From: Pseudomonadota bacterium
GTDB taxonomy: Bacteria > Myxococcota_A > Bradymonadia > UBA4248
Reading direction: 5' to 3'
DNA length: 5,783 nt
NCBI GenBank assembly: GCA_009786045.1
Contig: WQTY01000155.1
Coordinates: 1-5,783 of the forward strand
This document shows positions 1 through 4,606 of this stretch, piece by piece. The translations under genes and the position numbers were made by a program. Numbering within the stretch: position 1 is the first letter of the stretch; each line of letters begins with the position of its first letter. Below the pieces are notes generated by a model. It saw only the letters and a list, made by a program, of their open reading frames with translations. It was not told the origin of the DNA and made no database searches.

Positions 1-19
1 GATAGTGGCCCCCTCTCTA

Positions 20-38
20 TCAGCCCCAGCGGGGCTGA
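20..38. repeat. GC-rich hairpin, 8-bp stem
   Basis: TCAGCCCC (20-27) pairs perfectly with GGGGCTGA (31-38) across the three-base loop AGC. No T-run follows, so it is not a typical intrinsic terminator. Short GC-rich dyads of this kind are common in dispersed intergenic repeats. That it belongs to such a family is an inference. Confidence 0.55.
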
Positions 39-107
39 ACTACGACTCTATATGTCAAAAAACTGAGTATCAAACGACTTTGCGGGAGCCCTGGTTCCCA
101 CCCCCCT

Positions 108-124
108 GCGATACTTCGTATCGC
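108..124. repeat. Hairpin GCGATAC-TTC-GTATCGC
   Basis: A perfect 7-bp stem (108-114 with 118-124) closes a TTC loop. The core TACTTCGTA recurs at the far right of the window (5749-5757) inside another TTC-loop hairpin. It is therefore probably part of a repeat family and not specific to this locus. Confidence 0.55.
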
Positions 125-153
125 TTGTGAATGAAGAGCAAAGTGCTATTGTT

Positions 154-175
154 TTTGGCGACATATCTTGCCAAA
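154..175. promoter_or_regulatory. Dyad TTTGGC-N10-GCCAAA upstream of HAD gene
   Basis: TTTGGC (154-159) and GCCAAA (170-175) form a perfect 6-bp inverted repeat with a 10-base spacer. The dyad ends about 57 bp before the HAD start and 25 bp before the best -35-like hexamer. The size and symmetry suit a dimeric regulator, but no regulator can be named and a chance dyad is possible. Confidence 0.25.
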
Positions 176-200
176 GCAAGAGAAATGCTGTCAGTTTGTG

Positions 201-228
201 TAGTCACTTAACCTGAAAACGCTATAAA
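201..228 (+). promoter_or_regulatory. Possible sigma70-type promoter for the HAD gene
   Basis: The hexamer TATAAA (223-228) matches the -10 consensus at five of six positions. TAGTCA (201-206) matches the -35 consensus at four of six, with a 16-bp spacer. The -10 lies only four bases before the first ATG (233). Transcription would therefore start at or near the start codon, giving a leaderless message. No Shine-Dalgarno sequence is visible before the ATG, which fits. This is weak evidence from pattern alone. Confidence 0.3.
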
Positions 229-232
229 TATT

Positions 233-871
233 ATGATGATCGTCAATTATCTTCTCGCTAACGGTATTGAAAACGTGGTGCTCGACGTCGATGATACGCT
301 CTACCTTGAGCGCGACTATGTGCGATCAGGATTCCTGGCCCTGGGGCACGCCATGGACATGAAAGCGTTTGGTGAGCTCTGCTGGTCGTATTTCGAAGCC
401 GGCATCCGCGGCAACACCTTCGATCTGGCGCGCGAAGCCCTGAACCACGATCCACGCATCTGGCCAACCGCCGATCTGGTCACCTGCTACCGCGAACACA
501 CCCCAAACATCTCCCTGTGCGAAGATGCAGCCCAATTCCTGCACCATTGCCAACAGTCCATGGCTGTTATCACAGACGGCCCGCTCGCTTCTCAGCGCGC
601 CAAAGTCGCAGCGCTTGGCCTCGGCAAGCACATTCGCACAGTCATATATACCGCCGAACACGCCTGCCCAAAACCCGCCAAAGAAGCCTATATCATGACC
701 GCCGGCACCATCCCCCCACAACGCTGTGCCTACATCGCCGATAACCCCGCCAAAGACTTCCTCGCCCCTCACGCCATGGGATGGAAAACCATCCGCATCC
801 GAAGACCTCTCGGCCTCCACACCGCAATCGCCAGCGGGCCCGATGTCGACGTCGAATTCGAAAGTTTTTAA
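233..871 (+). CDS. HAD-superfamily hydrolase (haloacid dehalogenase-like phosphatase)
   Basis: This 212-residue cytoplasmic protein has all four HAD motifs. Motif I is DVDDT (nucleophile D18, acid/base D20, T22). Motif II is the Thr of VITDG (T114). Motif III is the Lys of PKP (K147). Motif IV is DNPAKD (D170 and D175, with the usual DN-x3-D spacing). Residues about 25-95 are mainly helical and form a C1-type cap between motifs I and II. The family hydrolyses phosphate esters through an aspartyl-phosphate intermediate with Mg2+. This branch resembles nucleotidase-like phosphatases and HAD proteins of surface-polysaccharide loci, but the substrate cannot be read from the sequence. Two adjacent ATGs (233 and 236) are possible starts, and neither has a ribosome-binding site. 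It stands alone and converges with the lipoprotein gene. Its 3' half is strongly C-rich and G-poor compared with its 5' half. Confidence 0.88.
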   Translation: MMIVNYLLANGIENVVLDVDDTLYLERDYVRSGFLALGHAMDMKAFGELCWSYFEAGIRGNTFDLAREALNHDPRIWPTADLVTCYREHTPNISLCEDAAQFLHHCQQSMAVITDGPLASQRAKVAALGLGKHIRTVIYTAEHACPKPAKEAYIMTAGTIPPQRCAYIADNPAKDFLAPHAMGWKTIRIRRPLGLHTAIASGPDVDVEFESF

Positions 872-883
872 TTTTCTTTTTTA

Positions 884-910
884 TGTGGGGGATGCTCCCC
901 CTTTAGGGGG
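884..910. repeat. G5/C5/G5 hairpin element after the HAD gene
   Basis: GGGGGA (887-892) pairs with TCCCCC (896-901) around a TGC loop. The same C-run can instead pair with GGGGG at 906-910 around TTTA, giving two mutually exclusive hairpins. The preamble TGTGGGGG (884-891) and the C5-T end (897-902) recur after trpS at 5636-5655. The first hairpin is followed by TTT and starts 15 bp after the HAD stop, so it could act as a weak terminator. Confidence 0.45.
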
Positions 911-1000
911 ACACCAGCAAAGCTGCCAGGGGGAGCCCACACCCCCTCGTGCCTCCCAGGTGGCGGCGAAGCCGATGAAGGGGTTTGCGCATTGGTAGTG

Positions 1001-1028
1001 GGTGAAGTGCAAAGTGCACCGTTTCACC
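1001..1028. repeat. Bulged hairpin, 6 + 5 bp
   Basis: GGTGAA (1001-1006) pairs with TTCACC (1023-1028). Inside it GTGCA (1007-1011) pairs with TGCAC (1015-1019) around AAG. The only irregularity is a three-base bulge (1020-1022). No function can be assigned. Confidence 0.4.
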
Positions 1029-1114
1029 TGGCTGTGAGGCGTTATACCATTTTCAAGTCAAAGCATGAATCATGTGTCTGAACATGAGTCGTTGGTCAAG
1101 CGAATGCCCAAATT

Positions 1115-1153
1115 CCCCTCCTTTGGAGGGGTGGCGGGAGCGCCGGGGTGGTT
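1115..1153. repeat. Intergenic repeat-like element, two hairpins in tandem
   Basis: CCCCTCC (1115-1121) pairs with GGAGGGG (1125-1131) around TTT. GGCG (1133-1136) then pairs with CGCC (1141-1144) around GGAG, followed by GGGGTGGTT. Sequences of this form, a C4TCC stem followed by a GGCG...CGCC stem and a GGGGTGG tail, are a common type of dispersed intergenic repeat in diverse bacteria. Placing this copy in such a family is from memory and needs a genome search. Confidence 0.45.
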
Positions 1154-1158
1154 CATTG

Positions 1159-1170
1159 AGCGTTAACGCT
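1159..1170. repeat. 12-bp perfect palindrome AGCGTTAACGCT
   Basis: AGCGTTAACGCT is self-complementary. Its core GCGTTAAC occurs again at 1184-1191, 24 bp downstream. It lies just beyond the lipoprotein terminator in the convergent gap. It could be a protein-binding site or chance. Confidence 0.35.
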
Positions 1171-1215
1171 TGATTTAGAAATGGCGTTAACTCAGATTTG
1201 ATTCGATTCATCCAC

Positions 1216-1243
1216 AAAAAAAGCCCGGGCCAAAGCCCGGGCT
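1216..1243 (-). terminator. Rho-independent terminator of the lipoprotein gene
   Basis: Read on the - strand, a perfect 9-bp GC-rich stem (AGCCCGGGC 1222-1230 with GCCCGGGCT 1235-1243, loop CAAA on the + strand) is followed at once by a run of seven T (1216-1222 as A on the + strand). It lies about 40 bp after the lipoprotein stop. This is a textbook intrinsic terminator and the only strong one in the window. Confidence 0.88.
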
Positions 1244-1268
1244 GTAGAGGCAGACCTGCGTGTCTGCC
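1244..1268. repeat. TGTAGAG-headed inverted repeat between stop and terminator
   Basis: GGCAGAC (1249-1255) and GTCTGCC (1262-1268) form a perfect 7-bp stem with a six-base loop. The stem is preceded by CTGTAGAG (1242-1249). The same CTGTAGAG head starts the 30-bp palindrome after trpS (5596-5603). The two look like different members of one palindromic repeat family. This copy lies in the lipoprotein mRNA 3' end, just before the terminator hairpin. Confidence 0.5.
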
Positions 1269-1284
1269 ACCCTTTTTGCTGCTC

Positions 1285-4200
1285 CTATCCCGGCACGATG
1301 TTTATCTCACCCGGCACGATGATCACCACTTCGCGTCTACCAAAGAGCAACCCCGTTGTCGGGTTCACCACGTCGATATAAGCCTTGAAAGACCTCGCTG
1401 TTTTTTCAGGCGCGAAACATGTGTCGTTCTCGGCAACCACGCGGAAGACAAGCTGAGCACCAGGGCGCGCAGCATTTGACGTGCCCGGCGCAAAGTTCGC
1501 AAAGCCATTGTTGTAGCCAACACCACCCACCTGCGTCGGCACGGCCACCGGATTACACGACATCTCTGGCTCCTGCTCAGGCGCAATGTATCGCACAGAC
1601 TCGACCCTCTTGATGAAACAGGATGTATCCTTGCCGGTCAGATTGCCATGCATATCGCGAATCGGCTCACCATGGATGACCGTCGACACTTCGTAGGTAC
1701 CATACTTGACGAGTGCATCAATGCCTTCAACCAGTGTATCACTCATCGTGCCAGAGCTGGAGATGCCATAGCTCAACACGCAGCTGTTGCCGGCAATCGG
1801 CGCTACACCCGATGCAGACGTTACCGTACAGCAACGGTTTTCGCCGCATCGCCATGCACCGCTGGGCTGCTTGAACGCACAGGCCGGAACAATGGCGTTT
1901 GTCACCTGCGATGTTCCCACCAGCTGCCCCAGCTGCACTCCGCTGCTATTTCGATAAATCGACACGACGCGGGCACCCTTTGCCTGGTAGGCCGGATGAA
2001 CATCTGTGCTGTAGTGCGGATTGCGGACAAATCTGGTGTCATACGGATTTTGGTTGTGGTCGTGAGAAACGACATCGGTGATGTGAACAACGACCGGCAA
2101 AGTGCCATCCCTGAATCCTACACCGCCCCATGTGCCAGGTGCAGGATCGTAATAAGGAATCGATCCAATGATGGGACCATTTGCAGTACTGCTCCAGGCA
2201 GCCTGTGGATAACTGCGATCATTGCCCATGACAATCTGCCACAGCGACTCATAGCCAGATTCGGGGCCATCGCCACCATTGCGAACTGTGAGCTGGTTAA
2301 CAGCCGCCGTAATCACATCTGGATTGGTCGATACCGCACCAAGAAGCCTGTAAGGCAAGTCACCAGCAGCACCATAACCGTTCACAGGAAAATCTTCGAA
2401 ATATGTTACGCCGAAGCCGGAATCACCAACGCGCATGCGAATTTGTGGATAGATATAGTCCCGAATGCGTCCCTTCAGGTTGTTGACCTCGCCACCCATC
2501 GATCCCGTCGTATCCATGTTGAATATAACGTCAAGCTTTGAAACCGCGGGCTTGAAGATGAGATCGTCGTCTTTCGCGGGTTTCCTGTAGGGAAGCTCAA
2601 AGTAGAAATCGAAGACATCCTTGACACCCTTGTCGGCATCGCAAATGAACACCGCTGGATCGACACCAATGGCCATGGCTGCGACGTATTCGGCGGCATC
2701 GCTGTAGCCGTCACCGTCAATATCAGGGCAGAACTTCGAGTGACCGTAACCCTGATTCCTCATATCCTTACATGCCTGGCACCACCACGGCGCACCAGAC
2801 GCACACGGCACCTCATCCCCGGCAACCGGTTTGAGGTTCGGGCAAAACACTTCCAGGCCATCCAGCAGCCCATCCTCATCAATATCGGGTGTACGGAAGT
2901 CATAAATCCAGCCATTCGACATCAGCGGGGGCAAAGGCCAAGCTGTGCCTCGCTCTTCCGAGTCAGGCAGGCCATCCCCATCCGAATCCAGCGAATACCG
3001 ATCCAGGATGCCATCGTTATCGCTATCCACAACACCCTTATAAAAGTCTCCGATTGTACTCCCAACCGAGTCGACCGAGAGATAATCGGGAATCGTATCC
3101 CCATCACAGTCGATTGGGCTCTCGGGTGAACCTAATGGATGGAACTTGCCACCCTTATAACCGCAGTTGCCCGCAAAGAAACCCGCAGGCGTATTGTGAA
3201 GACGAACGCCGTAAATCTCATCGATATCCGGGATCGTATCGCCGTCATTGTCGAAATCGGCATGGTCAAGAATGCCGTCCCCATCCGTGTCAACGAAGAC
3301 AATTATCTCCGCGCCCGTTTCCGGGTCGATCATGATGCGTTTGCCTTCGATCGCATCGGGAATACCATTGCTGTCGCTGTCGAGATCGAGGAAGTCGGGA
3401 ATCGTATCCCCGTCCGAATCAACCGGCGGATCTGTCCAGTGGCTGCGAATCCCCGCTTCGACAGAATCGGGAATCGTATCGCCATCGCTGTCGAGATCCA
3501 TGCAGTCCGGCACCGTGTCACCATCCGTGTCGACGTCACAGCGATCGTAATAATCGGAAATCGTGTCACCATCCGTATCCGTGCACTTCAAATTCACACA
3601 CTTGCCCGACCTGCACTCAAAAACATCCCCACCCCCGCAAGACGCATTATTGCTGCATGCCTGGCCGCCAGCATTATTCGCACACCAGATGTCCATCGGG
3701 TGAACATTCTGACACGTCCCCTCAACGCACATCCCTGACAGGCAATACAGACCAGGCTCGTCACATTTCGAACCGAGCGGAACGCCCTTCTGGCATGTAC
3801 CATCTTTGCACGTATAGTCCGTTGGACACTTGCTCTTCCCGGCTATACAGGGGCCCCCGGGGGGGGGATTATCTGACACTGCCACGCAAACGCCTTTGTC
3901 ACACACACCGTCTTTACAGTACGTGTCCTTAACGCTGCATACACCACCCACATTGACTGGCCTCTTGCACTCACCATTGTGACAGTCATATCCAGTCTTG
4001 CAGTCTGTCTTGCTTTCGCATTTATCTACGATGACATTGTCCGTACACACGCCACTGATGCACTCACCCTTCTCGCAGAGCTTATGCTCTCCGCTGCAAT
4101 CCCCGTTTTCTGGCACTGGCGTCTTACACACGCCCTCCACACAGCGCAGCTCAGTTCCGCAAGACTTCGTCTCGCTGCACGCATCGCCGGGGAAAGGCAA

Positions 4201-4287
4201 CTTGATGCCATCGTCCGGACAACCCGTCAAAAGGCCGGAAACGGCCAAAAGGCAAAAGCCCAGGTAATATTTTTTCTTTCCGCTCAT
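1285..4287 (-). CDS. Modular surface lipoprotein: Cys-rich, TSP3-like and VWA domains
   Basis: This 1000-residue exported lipoprotein starts MSGKKKYYLG, has a hydrophobic core and a lipobox LTGC with lipidation at C23. The residues after it (P, D) suggest release to the outer membrane. Residues 37-235 are a cysteine-rich region resembling Dickkopf N-terminal repeats. Residues 237-530 hold about twelve DxDGDTIPD-type loops, as in thrombospondin type 3 repeats, which bind Ca2+. A VWA domain follows (about 585-790): DTTGSM at 592-597 gives the metal site, GGDGPE at 671-676 is the form seen in hemicentin-like VWA domains, and D738 in HITD is the likely third ligand. The region 800-960 has more cysteines, including CC at 819-820. 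A role in adhesion or protein binding at the cell surface is inferred, not shown. The start is fixed by a GAGGAGGT ribosome-binding site eight bases upstream. A C9 tract encodes P141-P143. The gene has its own terminator and diverges from trpS. Confidence 0.88.
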   Translation of the reverse strand: MSGKKKYYLGFCLLAVSGLLTGCPDDGIKLPFPGDACSETKSCGTELRCVEGVCKTPVPENGDCSGEHKLCEKGECISGVCTDNVIVDKCESKTDCKTGYDCHNGECKRPVNVGGVCSVKDTYCKDGVCDKGVCVAVSDNPPPGGPCIAGKSKCPTDYTCKDGTCQKGVPLGSKCDEPGLYCLSGMCVEGTCQNVHPMDIWCANNAGGQACSNNASCGGGDVFECRSGKCVNLKCTDTDGDTISDYYDRCDVDTDGDTVPDCMDLDSDGDTIPDSVEAGIRSHWTDPPVDSDGDTIPDFLDLDSDSNGIPDAIEGKRIMIDPETGAEIIVFVDTDGDGILDHADFDNDGDTIPDIDEIYGVRLHNTPAGFFAGNCGYKGGKFHPLGSPESPIDCDGDTIPDYLSVDSVGSTIGDFYKGVVDSDNDGILDRYSLDSDGDGLPDSEERGTAWPLPPLMSNGWIYDFRTPDIDEDGLLDGLEVFCPNLKPVAGDEVPCASGAPWWCQACKDMRNQGYGHSKFCPDIDGDGYSDAAEYVAAMAIGVDPAVFICDADKGVKDVFDFYFELPYRKPAKDDDLIFKPAVSKLDVIFNMDTTGSMGGEVNNLKGRIRDYIYPQIRMRVGDSGFGVTYFEDFPVNGYGAAGDLPYRLLGAVSTNPDVITAAVNQLTVRNGGDGPESGYESLWQIVMGNDRSYPQAAWSSTANGPIIGSIPYYDPAPGTWGGVGFRDGTLPVVVHITDVVSHDHNQNPYDTRFVRNPHYSTDVHPAYQAKGARVVSIYRNSSGVQLGQLVGTSQVTNAIVPACAFKQPSGAWRCGENRCCTVTSASGVAPIAGNSCVLSYGISSSGTMSDTLVEGIDALVKYGTYEVSTVIHGEPIRDMHGNLTGKDTSCFIKRVESVRYIAPEQEPEMSCNPVAVPTQVGGVGYNNGFANFAPGTSNAARPGAQLVFRVVAENDTCFAPEKTARSFKAYIDVVNPTTGLLFGRREVVIIVPGEINIVPG
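1289..1321. repeat. 12-bp direct repeat at the lipoprotein C-terminus
   Basis: CCCGGCACGATG occurs at 1289-1300 and 1310-1321, a period of 21 bp. In the - strand frame it encodes IVPG twice, seven residues apart, in the tail IIVPGEINIVPG. This suggests a tandem duplication of a seven-codon unit at the end of the gene. Confidence 0.5.
1918..2538 (-). other. VWA domain of the lipoprotein (residues about 584-790)
   Basis: The segment KLDVIFNMDTTGSM has the hydrophobic strand and D-x-T-x-S metal-site loop (D592, T594, S596). GGDGPESGYESL (671-682) fits the second metal-site loop, and VVVHITD (732-738) fits the strand carrying the third acidic ligand. VWA domains of this type bind protein ligands through Mg2+ or Mn2+. 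All expected ligand positions are occupied, so the site looks functional. The end of the domain is approximate. Confidence 0.8.
2698..3579 (-). repeat. TSP3-like Asp-rich repeat array (residues 237-530)
   Basis: About twelve copies of D-x-D-G-D-x-x-x-D occur. Six carry DGDT followed by IPD, VPD or ISD (D-loops at 239-245, 255-261, 268-274, 292-298, 348-354, 395-401). The others are of the DGDG or DNDG type and lie mostly further on (333-341, 421-429, 434-442, 470-476, 522-530, with a variant at 303-311). A degenerate copy, VDSVGSTIGD, sits at 405-414. The DNA repeats too: versions of GGGAATCGTATC recur on the + strand. The Asp side chains are expected to bind calcium and stiffen a stalk between the cysteine-rich and VWA parts. 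Confidence 0.8.
3583..4179 (-). repeat. Alternating four-cysteine modules (residues 37-235)
   Basis: Cysteines fall in groups of four. Type A groups are C37/43/49/54, C90/96/102/107 and C147/154/160/165. Type B groups are C64/71/76/81, C117/124/129/134 and C175/182/187/192, all spaced 7-5-5. Types alternate A-B-A-B-A-B with a period of 53-57 residues, and an A-like end group (C211/217/225/230) with extra C202 and C235 closes the array. Each group ends in a C-x4-C such as CVEGVC, CHNGEC or CDKGVC. The even number per group suggests disulfide-bonded mini-domains formed after export. Confidence 0.8.
3859..3867 (-). repeat. Poly-C(9) tract in the lipoprotein gene
   Basis: On the coding strand nine C encode P141-P142-P143, followed by GGGGG and CCCC. 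The + strand shows G9 at 3859-3867. Translating the neighbouring frames, a loss of one C leads to TAG after residue 147 and a gain of one C leads to TGA after residue 175. The tract is long enough to be prone to slippage in some bacteria, but this sequence alone cannot show variation. Confidence 0.7.
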
Positions 4288-4295
4288 ATCCGCAT

Positions 4296-4303
4296 ACCTC
4301 CTC
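4296..4303 (-). promoter_or_regulatory. Strong ribosome-binding site of the lipoprotein gene
   Basis: Read on the - strand, GAGGAGGT lies eight bases before the ATG at 4287. It is a near-perfect Shine-Dalgarno sequence and settles the start codon. A three-codon reading frame (ATG CGG ATA TGA) begins directly after it and overlaps the true ATG. It is too close to the Shine-Dalgarno sequence to be well translated. Confidence 0.85.
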
Positions 4304-4317
4304 GATAATTGTCACCA

Positions 4318-4346
4318 ACTATCCTGCTTATTGCTATGGAACTCAA
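4318..4346 (-). promoter_or_regulatory. Candidate promoter of the lipoprotein gene
   Basis: On the - strand TTGAGT (4346-4341) and GATAGT (4323-4318) match the sigma70 -35 and -10 boxes at four of six positions each, with the ideal 17-bp spacer. Transcription would begin about 25 bases before the start codon, leaving just enough leader for the ribosome-binding site. This is moderate pattern evidence only. Confidence 0.4.
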
Positions 4347-4366
4347 AACCGACAGAAACCCACCGC

Positions 4367-4386
4367 AGGCTTTATGCCACAAGCCT
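4367..4386. promoter_or_regulatory. Dyad AGGCTT-N8-AAGCCT upstream of lipoprotein promoter
   Basis: A perfect 6-bp inverted repeat with an eight-base spacer lies 20 bp upstream of the candidate -35 box of the lipoprotein gene. That position would suit an activator-binding site. No regulator is recognisable. Confidence 0.3.
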
Positions 4387-4515
4387 AGCGAATACCGCAA
4401 ACAATTCCAGTTAAAATCAACCCAAACCGCACATACTGCTCCCGTATGAATCGCATGTTCCGATCCACATACGCTCTTAATAAAGTGACAACTGGCGCAT
4501 CACAGCTTTACAGGG

Positions 4516-4543
4516 TTGAACTCTTGTCCCGCCTGAGTACACT
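4516..4543 (+). promoter_or_regulatory. Candidate promoter of trpS
   Basis: TTGAAC (4516-4521) and TACACT (4538-4543) each match the sigma70 boxes at four of six positions with a 16-bp spacer. The leader would be about 57 bases long. The -10 box lies within the loop of the inverted repeat at 4532-4557. Confidence 0.35.
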
Positions 4544-4557
4544 GCGCCACGCTCAGG
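4532..4557. promoter_or_regulatory. Dyad CCTGAG-N14-CTCAGG over the trpS promoter
   Basis: CCTGAG (4532-4537) and CTCAGG (4552-4557) are perfect inverted repeats that flank the candidate -10 box and predicted start point. A protein bound here would block the promoter, so an operator is possible. A second small dyad, GGATC-CCCAT-GATCC, follows at 4556-4570. Confidence 0.3.
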
Positions 4558-4606
4558 ATCCCCATGATCCAAAGCGATAACCTGCCCTCAACACGAGACA
4601 TTCCCA

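Larger units (their letters stand above)
1..232. other. Non-coding region upstream of the HAD gene
   Basis: No convincing gene is visible. One + frame stays open from base 2 to a TGA at about 129, but it starts outside the window, runs through GC-rich hairpins and shows no recognisable protein. The stretch carries three inverted repeats (20-38, 108-124, 154-175) and ends in a weak promoter-like sequence just before the HAD start. Bases 1-5 (GATAG) and 17-21 (CTATC) are also complementary. The hairpin-rich part (1-125) looks like dispersed intergenic repeat sequence. The more AT-rich part (126-232) probably holds the control region of the next gene. Confidence 0.5.
872..1215. other. Convergent intergenic region, hairpin-rich
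   Basis: This is most of the 413-bp gap between the converging HAD and lipoprotein genes. It has no supportable gene. It holds a mosaic of inverted repeats (884-910, 1001-1028, 1115-1144, 1159-1170), separated by plainer sequence at about 1030-1110. The patchwork of GC-rich dyads suggests accumulated dispersed repeats. No transposase fragment or clear target-site duplication was seen. Confidence 0.5.
4288..4606. other. Divergent control region between lipoprotein gene and trpS
   Basis: No gene is visible in these 319 bp, and it is less GC-rich than the flanking genes. It holds the lipoprotein ribosome-binding site and candidate promoters for both genes near its two ends, each accompanied by an inverted repeat (4367-4386 and 4532-4557). 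The middle (about 4390-4510) shows nothing recognisable. I saw no T-box or trp leader peptide. Confidence 0.55.

Noticed and set aside
2..130. Open frame entering from the left edge that could be the end of an upstream gene
   Set aside because: It passes through two GC-rich hairpins and its translation matches nothing I recognise. It has no start inside the window, so the sequence gives no support for a gene.
1249..1277. GGCAGAC/GTCTGCC hairpin followed by CCCTTTTT, considered as a + strand terminator
   Set aside because: Four bases separate the stem from the T-run, and there is no + strand gene nearby to terminate; the HAD gene ends about 380 bp earlier. It fits better as a relative of the palindrome after trpS.
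1648..2541. 297-codon open frame on the + strand within the lipoprotein gene
   Set aside because: It lies opposite the well-supported VWA region. The product has no recognisable motif and no ribosome-binding site was found. It is best explained as a shadow of the real gene.
3087..3579. Short regularly recurring + strand repeats (GGGAATCGTATC-like) considered as a CRISPR array
   Set aside because: The spacing is irregular and in codon register, and the repeats encode the DGDTIPD loops of the lipoprotein.
3139..3738. Repetitive 199-codon + frame opposite the Asp-repeat array
   Set aside because: The repeated I-A-I-A-V-E-I pattern is the antisense of the DGDTIPD repeats, not an independent protein.
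4510..4606. trpS leader considered as a T-box riboswitch or trp attenuator
   Set aside because: No T-box consensus, no short leader peptide with Trp codons and no terminator hairpin with a T-run were found.
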